64,000 nt of DNA from Frondihabitans australicus (GTDB taxonomy: Bacteria > Actinomycetota > Actinomycetes > Actinomycetales > Microbacteriaceae). Location: assembly GCF_003634555.1 (NCBI RefSeq), contig NZ_RBKS01000001.1, forward strand, positions 496,001-560,000, given 5' to 3'. Below the pieces are notes generated by a model. It was not told where the DNA came from. It made no database searches and saw nothing but the letters and a program-made list of their open reading frames with translations. This document shows positions 61,147-64,000 of this stretch, piece after piece; the first letter of the stretch is position 1; every line of letters starts with the position of its first letter. The position numbers and the translations under genes are program-made.

Positions 61147-62457
61147 TCAGAACGACCGCAGGTTCTCCCGCAGGGTCGTGTGCGCGTACGAGGTGCGCAC
61201 GACCCCGCGGCGCTGCAGCGCCGGCACGAGCCCGTTCGTGATGTCGTTGATGTACTCGCGCGAGACCGGCTGGCCGAAGATCAAGAAGCCGTCGCCGCCG
61301 ACCTCCTGCATGAACTCGTCCATCTCGGCGGCCACGCTGTCGGGCGTGCCGACGAGCGGAACCGTCTCGATGCGCATGGCGCTCATGCCCTCGCGGATCG
61401 TGCGGCCGCCGAGCACCTTCCGCCAGATGTCGAGCTGGCCCTGGTGGCCGTTCGTCGTGACGTCGTCCGGCAGGGGCTGGTCGGGGTCGAACTGCAGGAA
61501 GTCGATCTCCATCGTGCCGGCCATGTGCGCCATCTGCAGCTCCATGGCGTGCTGCTTGTCGGCGAACCAGCGGTCGCGCTTCTCGCGGGCGAGCTCCATC
61601 GTCTCGGCGAGGATCGGCTGGATCACGGGGAAGATCTTGATCTCGTCAGGATCCCGGCCCATCGCCTCGGCGCGCCGACGCACGTCGGCCCGGTACTCCT
61701 TCGCGCCCTCCACGCCGTTCGGGATCGTCAGGATCACGTCGCTGTTCGCCGCCGCGAAGTCGCGGCCCTTCGGCGACGAGCCGGCCTGGCAGAACACGGG
61801 GCGGCCGCCGGGCCCGGCCGGCAGATTCAGGGGCCCACGCGACTTGTAGAACCGGCCCTCGTGGTTCACCTCGTGCACCTTGGTGTGGTCGGCGTAGTAG
61901 CCGGTCTCGGGGTCGGCGACGATCGCGTCGGGCTCCCACGACGCCCAGAGCTTCTTGGCCACGTCGACGAACTCGGCCGCCATCTCGTAGCGGAGGTCGT
62001 GCTCGGGCAGCACGTCGAGGCCGTAGTTCTGCGCGGCGAGGTCCTCGCTCGAGGTGACGATGTTCCAGCCGATGCGGCCCTGGGTGATGTTGTTGAGCGT
62101 CGCGAACTGCCGAGCCAGGTGCCACGGGTGGTAGAACGTCGTCGACGCGGTGGCGATGATGCCGATCCGCTCGGTCGCCTCGGCGAGCATCGACGCCGTG
62201 ACCACCGGATCCATCTTCGGCGCGTAGACCGCGTGCTTCAGCTCCATCTCCATGTCGCCGCCGAGCACGTTCGGCACCATGAGCGAGTCCTCGATCATGA
62301 TGAAGTCCATGCACGCCTTCTCCATGGCGCGCACCATGTCGACGTGGAACCGGCCCGAGAAGAAGTTCTCGACCGGGTCGTTGCCGCGGAAGGCGGTGTT
62401 CCAGTTCGGTGCGGTGAGGTTGGCGAACCAGCCGAGGCGGAAGGGATCAGCAGACAT
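61147..62457 (-). CDS. NtaA/SnaA/DszA-type flavin monooxygenase 1
   Basis: 436 residues from the ATG at 62457 ('SADPFRLGWFANL'). Luciferase-like TIM barrel with 'GRIGWNIVTSSEDLAAQNYG', 'PVFCQAGSSPKGRDFAA' and 'AMRIETVPLVGTPDSVAAEM'. This group uses FMNH2 supplied by a separate reductase to oxidise N- or S-containing or aromatic substrates. It is paralogous to, and divergent from, the gene at 62604. A CACACT hexamer lies six bases before the ATG. An in-frame extension to 62580 is not supported by RBS or conservation. Confidence 0.88.
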   Translation of the reverse strand: MSADPFRLGWFANLTAPNWNTAFRGNDPVENFFSGRFHVDMVRAMEKACMDFIMIEDSLMVPNVLGGDMEMELKHAVYAPKMDPVVTASMLAEATERIGIIATASTTFYHPWHLARQFATLNNITQGRIGWNIVTSSEDLAAQNYGLDVLPEHDLRYEMAAEFVDVAKKLWASWEPDAIVADPETGYYADHTKVHEVNHEGRFYKSRGPLNLPAGPGGRPVFCQAGSSPKGRDFAAANSDVILTIPNGVEGAKEYRADVRRRAEAMGRDPDEIKIFPVIQPILAETMELAREKRDRWFADKQHAMELQMAHMAGTMEIDFLQFDPDQPLPDDVTTNGHQGQLDIWRKVLGGRTIREGMSAMRIETVPLVGTPDSVAAEMDEFMQEVGGDGFLIFGQPVSREYINDITNGLVPALQRRGVVRTSYAHTTLRENLRSF

Positions 62458-62591
62458 GGGTCGAGTGTGGGGGAGCGGGGTTTCTGTGCCGCAACGCGTG
62501 GATTCCGCCGGGGTTACGCCGATCCTGCGCCCGTGATCGCACCACGCCGAGACTTTTACGGCGGCGCAATGGCGGCGCAAATGCGCGTCGG

Positions 62592-62597
62592 TACCGT
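62592..62597 (+). promoter_or_regulatory. Leaderless promoter -10 hexamer TACCGT
   Basis: TACCGT ends six bases before the ATG at 62604. Confidence 0.55.
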
Positions 62598-62603
62598 CTG
62601 GTC

Positions 62604-63920
62604 ATGTTCAAACTCGGTTGGTTCGTGAACGGCTTCGCACCCAAGACCTGGCACGGCCCCTGGGCGGGTGAGAACCGCACGGAGTGGATGGGGCCCGGCT
62701 TCTGGCAGGACGTCGCCCGCGGCCTCGAGCGCGGCGGATTCGACATGTTCTTCCTGGAGGACACCGCCATGATCGAGGACACCTACGAGGGCTCCGCCGC
62801 TTACACGCTGCGGCACGCCGCCATGGCGCCGAAGAACGACCCGATGCCCCTGATGCCTCTGCTCGCGGCCGCGACGAAGCACATCGGCCTGGTGTCGACG
62901 ATCTCGACGATCCAGTACCCGCCGTATCTGGCCGCCCGACTCGGCACGACGCTCGACCACCTCACCGAGGGCAGGATCGGCTTCAACGTCGTCACGAGCG
63001 TCAGCCATCGGGTCGCGCAGAACTACGGCTACGAGCGCCACCTCGAGCACGACGAGCGTTACGTGATGGCCGAGGAGTGGATGGACGCCGTCTCGCAGCT
63101 CTGGGAGTCGTGGGAGCCGGACGCCCTCGTGCTCGAGACCGACCCGCCGTTCTTCGCCGACCACACGAAGGTGAAGGCCGTCGACTTCGAGGGGAAGTAC
63201 TTCCGCACCCGCGGCCCGCTCAACACCGTGCCGGGGCCGCAGCGACGCCCGGTGATCGCGCAGGCCGGCGGCTCGCCGAAGGGTCGAGACCTCGCCGCGC
63301 GCAACGCCGACGTCATGCTCGGGCTCGTGCAGAGCCCGGAGGAGATGGTGGAGTTCCGCGCGGACATGGACCGCCGCCTCGCCGCCTTCGGCCGCGACCC
63401 CGACGACCTGCACATCTTCTTCATGGCGCACGCCTACATCGGCGAGAGCGACCGCGACGGCCGGGAGCGCTTCGACGCCGTGGCCGCCTCACGCCACGAT
63501 CCGTCGGCGATCGCGGCCAAGCTCTGGGCGATGTCGTACACCTCCGGCGGCGAGATCGACTTCTCGAAGTTCGACCTCGACGGCCCCGTGCCGACTCGCC
63601 TGGGGAATGGCGAGACCACCACGCACAAGGCCTGGACGGCCGCAGGAGCCGGCAAGACCCTGCGCGACGTCGTCACCGGCCCCGCCAACTACGGCCTCGA
63701 CTTCGTGGGGTCCGCCGCGACGATCGCCTCGCAGATGGACGAGGTCATGCGGGCGACCGGACGCATGGACGGGTTCCTGATCCAGGGCATCGAGGACGAG
63801 CTGACCCGGCGCTCCCTCGCCGAGGTCACCGACGGCCTGTGCCCCGAGCTGAAGCGCCGCGGCCTGATCCGGAAGTCGTACGAGCACGACACCTTCCGCG
63901 AGAACCTCGAGTCCTGGTAG
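62604..63920 (+). CDS. NtaA/SnaA/DszA-type flavin monooxygenase 2
   Basis: 438 residues. 'GRIGFNVVTSVSHRVAQNYG', 'RPVIAQAGGSPKGRDLAARN' and the final 'LKRRGLIRKSYEHDTFRENL' parallel monooxygenase 1, so the pair arose by duplication. It differs mainly in the substrate-side loops ('MPLMPLLAAATKHIGLVSTI' and 'SGGEIDFSKFDLDGP'). Reduced flavin must come from elsewhere in the genome, since no reductase is visible. Leaderless ATG after TACCGT. A perfect palindrome begins 10 bp after the stop. Confidence 0.9.
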   Translation: MFKLGWFVNGFAPKTWHGPWAGENRTEWMGPGFWQDVARGLERGGFDMFFLEDTAMIEDTYEGSAAYTLRHAAMAPKNDPMPLMPLLAAATKHIGLVSTISTIQYPPYLAARLGTTLDHLTEGRIGFNVVTSVSHRVAQNYGYERHLEHDERYVMAEEWMDAVSQLWESWEPDALVLETDPPFFADHTKVKAVDFEGKYFRTRGPLNTVPGPQRRPVIAQAGGSPKGRDLAARNADVMLGLVQSPEEMVEFRADMDRRLAAFGRDPDDLHIFFMAHAYIGESDRDGRERFDAVAASRHDPSAIAAKLWAMSYTSGGEIDFSKFDLDGPVPTRLGNGETTTHKAWTAAGAGKTLRDVVTGPANYGLDFVGSAATIASQMDEVMRATGRMDGFLIQGIEDELTRRSLAEVTDGLCPELKRRGLIRKSYEHDTFRENLESW

Positions 63921-63929
63921 CCCCACTGC

Positions 63930-63985
63930 GACAAAACGCGACACCTGCGACGTGGATCCACGTCGCAGGTGTCGCGTTTTGTCGT
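63930..63985. repeat. Dispersed long palindrome, copy 4 (probable terminator)
   Basis: Perfect 56-bp palindrome centred on GGATCC (63955-63960). The outer arms match copies at 29125, 38476 and 44559; only the centre differs. It follows the stop of the flavin monooxygenase by 9 bp. Confidence 0.92.
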
Positions 63986-64000
63986 GAAGAGAGACAGCGT

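Overview
The window is about 64 kb of very GC-rich DNA from an actinobacterium, most likely a member of the Microbacteriaceae (inferred). The evidence is strong GC bias at third codon positions, frequent GTG starts, many 1-4 bp start/stop overlaps, actinobacterial families (SigK/RskA, RamB-type XRE-ImmA regulator, maltokinase-cap-like protein, class F-like sortase, GTP-dependent PEP carboxykinase) and a leaderless promoter style, in which a TAnnnT hexamer sits 6-7 bp before the start codon of at least a dozen genes. I see no rRNA, tRNA, CRISPR array, insertion sequence or prophage.

Layout. 1-5 kb: tail of a secreted glycoside-hydrolase-like protein, a membrane protein, a NarL-type two-component pair and a yefM-yoeB toxin-antitoxin pair. 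5-6.4 kb: sigK-rskA. 6.9-13.1 kb: a cell-surface polysaccharide locus (processive family-2 glycosyltransferase, GT39-like membrane protein, DUF4397 exported protein, family-8 endoglucanase, sortase) that resembles a minimal cellulose-type system. 13-20 kb: SDRs, a regulator, a sugar-acid dehydratase plus 5-dehydro-4-deoxyglucarate dehydratase, an acyltransferase. 20-26 kb: a penicillin-binding protein, an esterase and an MprF-like protein. 26-34 kb: small metabolic genes, a 19-bp minisatellite, an aldehyde dehydrogenase of the 2,5-dioxovalerate type, Dps, GH15. 34.4-37.2 kb: an accessory islet with two paralogous small proteins of unknown family, a third unknown protein, and a Fic-like protein with its XRE partner. 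37.2-38.4 kb: an acyltransferase gene cut by an amber codon.

38.5-44.6 kb is a gluconeogenesis module: a RamB-type regulator divergent from an overlapping operon pckG-gapB-glpX. 44.6-53.2 kb holds an NlpC/P60 hydrolase, two TetR regulators, an SDR controlled by clear TetR operators, several oxidoreductases, a flavin monooxygenase gene also cut by an in-frame amber codon, and a MarR-SRPBCC pair. 53.3-63.9 kb is a catabolic cluster: 4-oxalomesaconate hydratase, CHA aldolase, a lactonase-type amidohydrolase and a dihydroxyphthalate-decarboxylase-like protein in one overlapping operon under an FCD-GntR regulator. Around it are a DAACS symporter and three luciferase-like flavin monooxygenases, with no ring-cleavage dioxygenase in the window.

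Three sequence-level signals run across the window. (i) The octamer GCAGGAKC occurs about 85 times by hand count, on both strands, often forcing rare codons. (ii) A near-identical ~56-60 bp palindrome sits 2-13 bp from stop codons at four loci. (iii) The leaderless TAnnnT-N6 promoter layout recurs and helps choose several starts.
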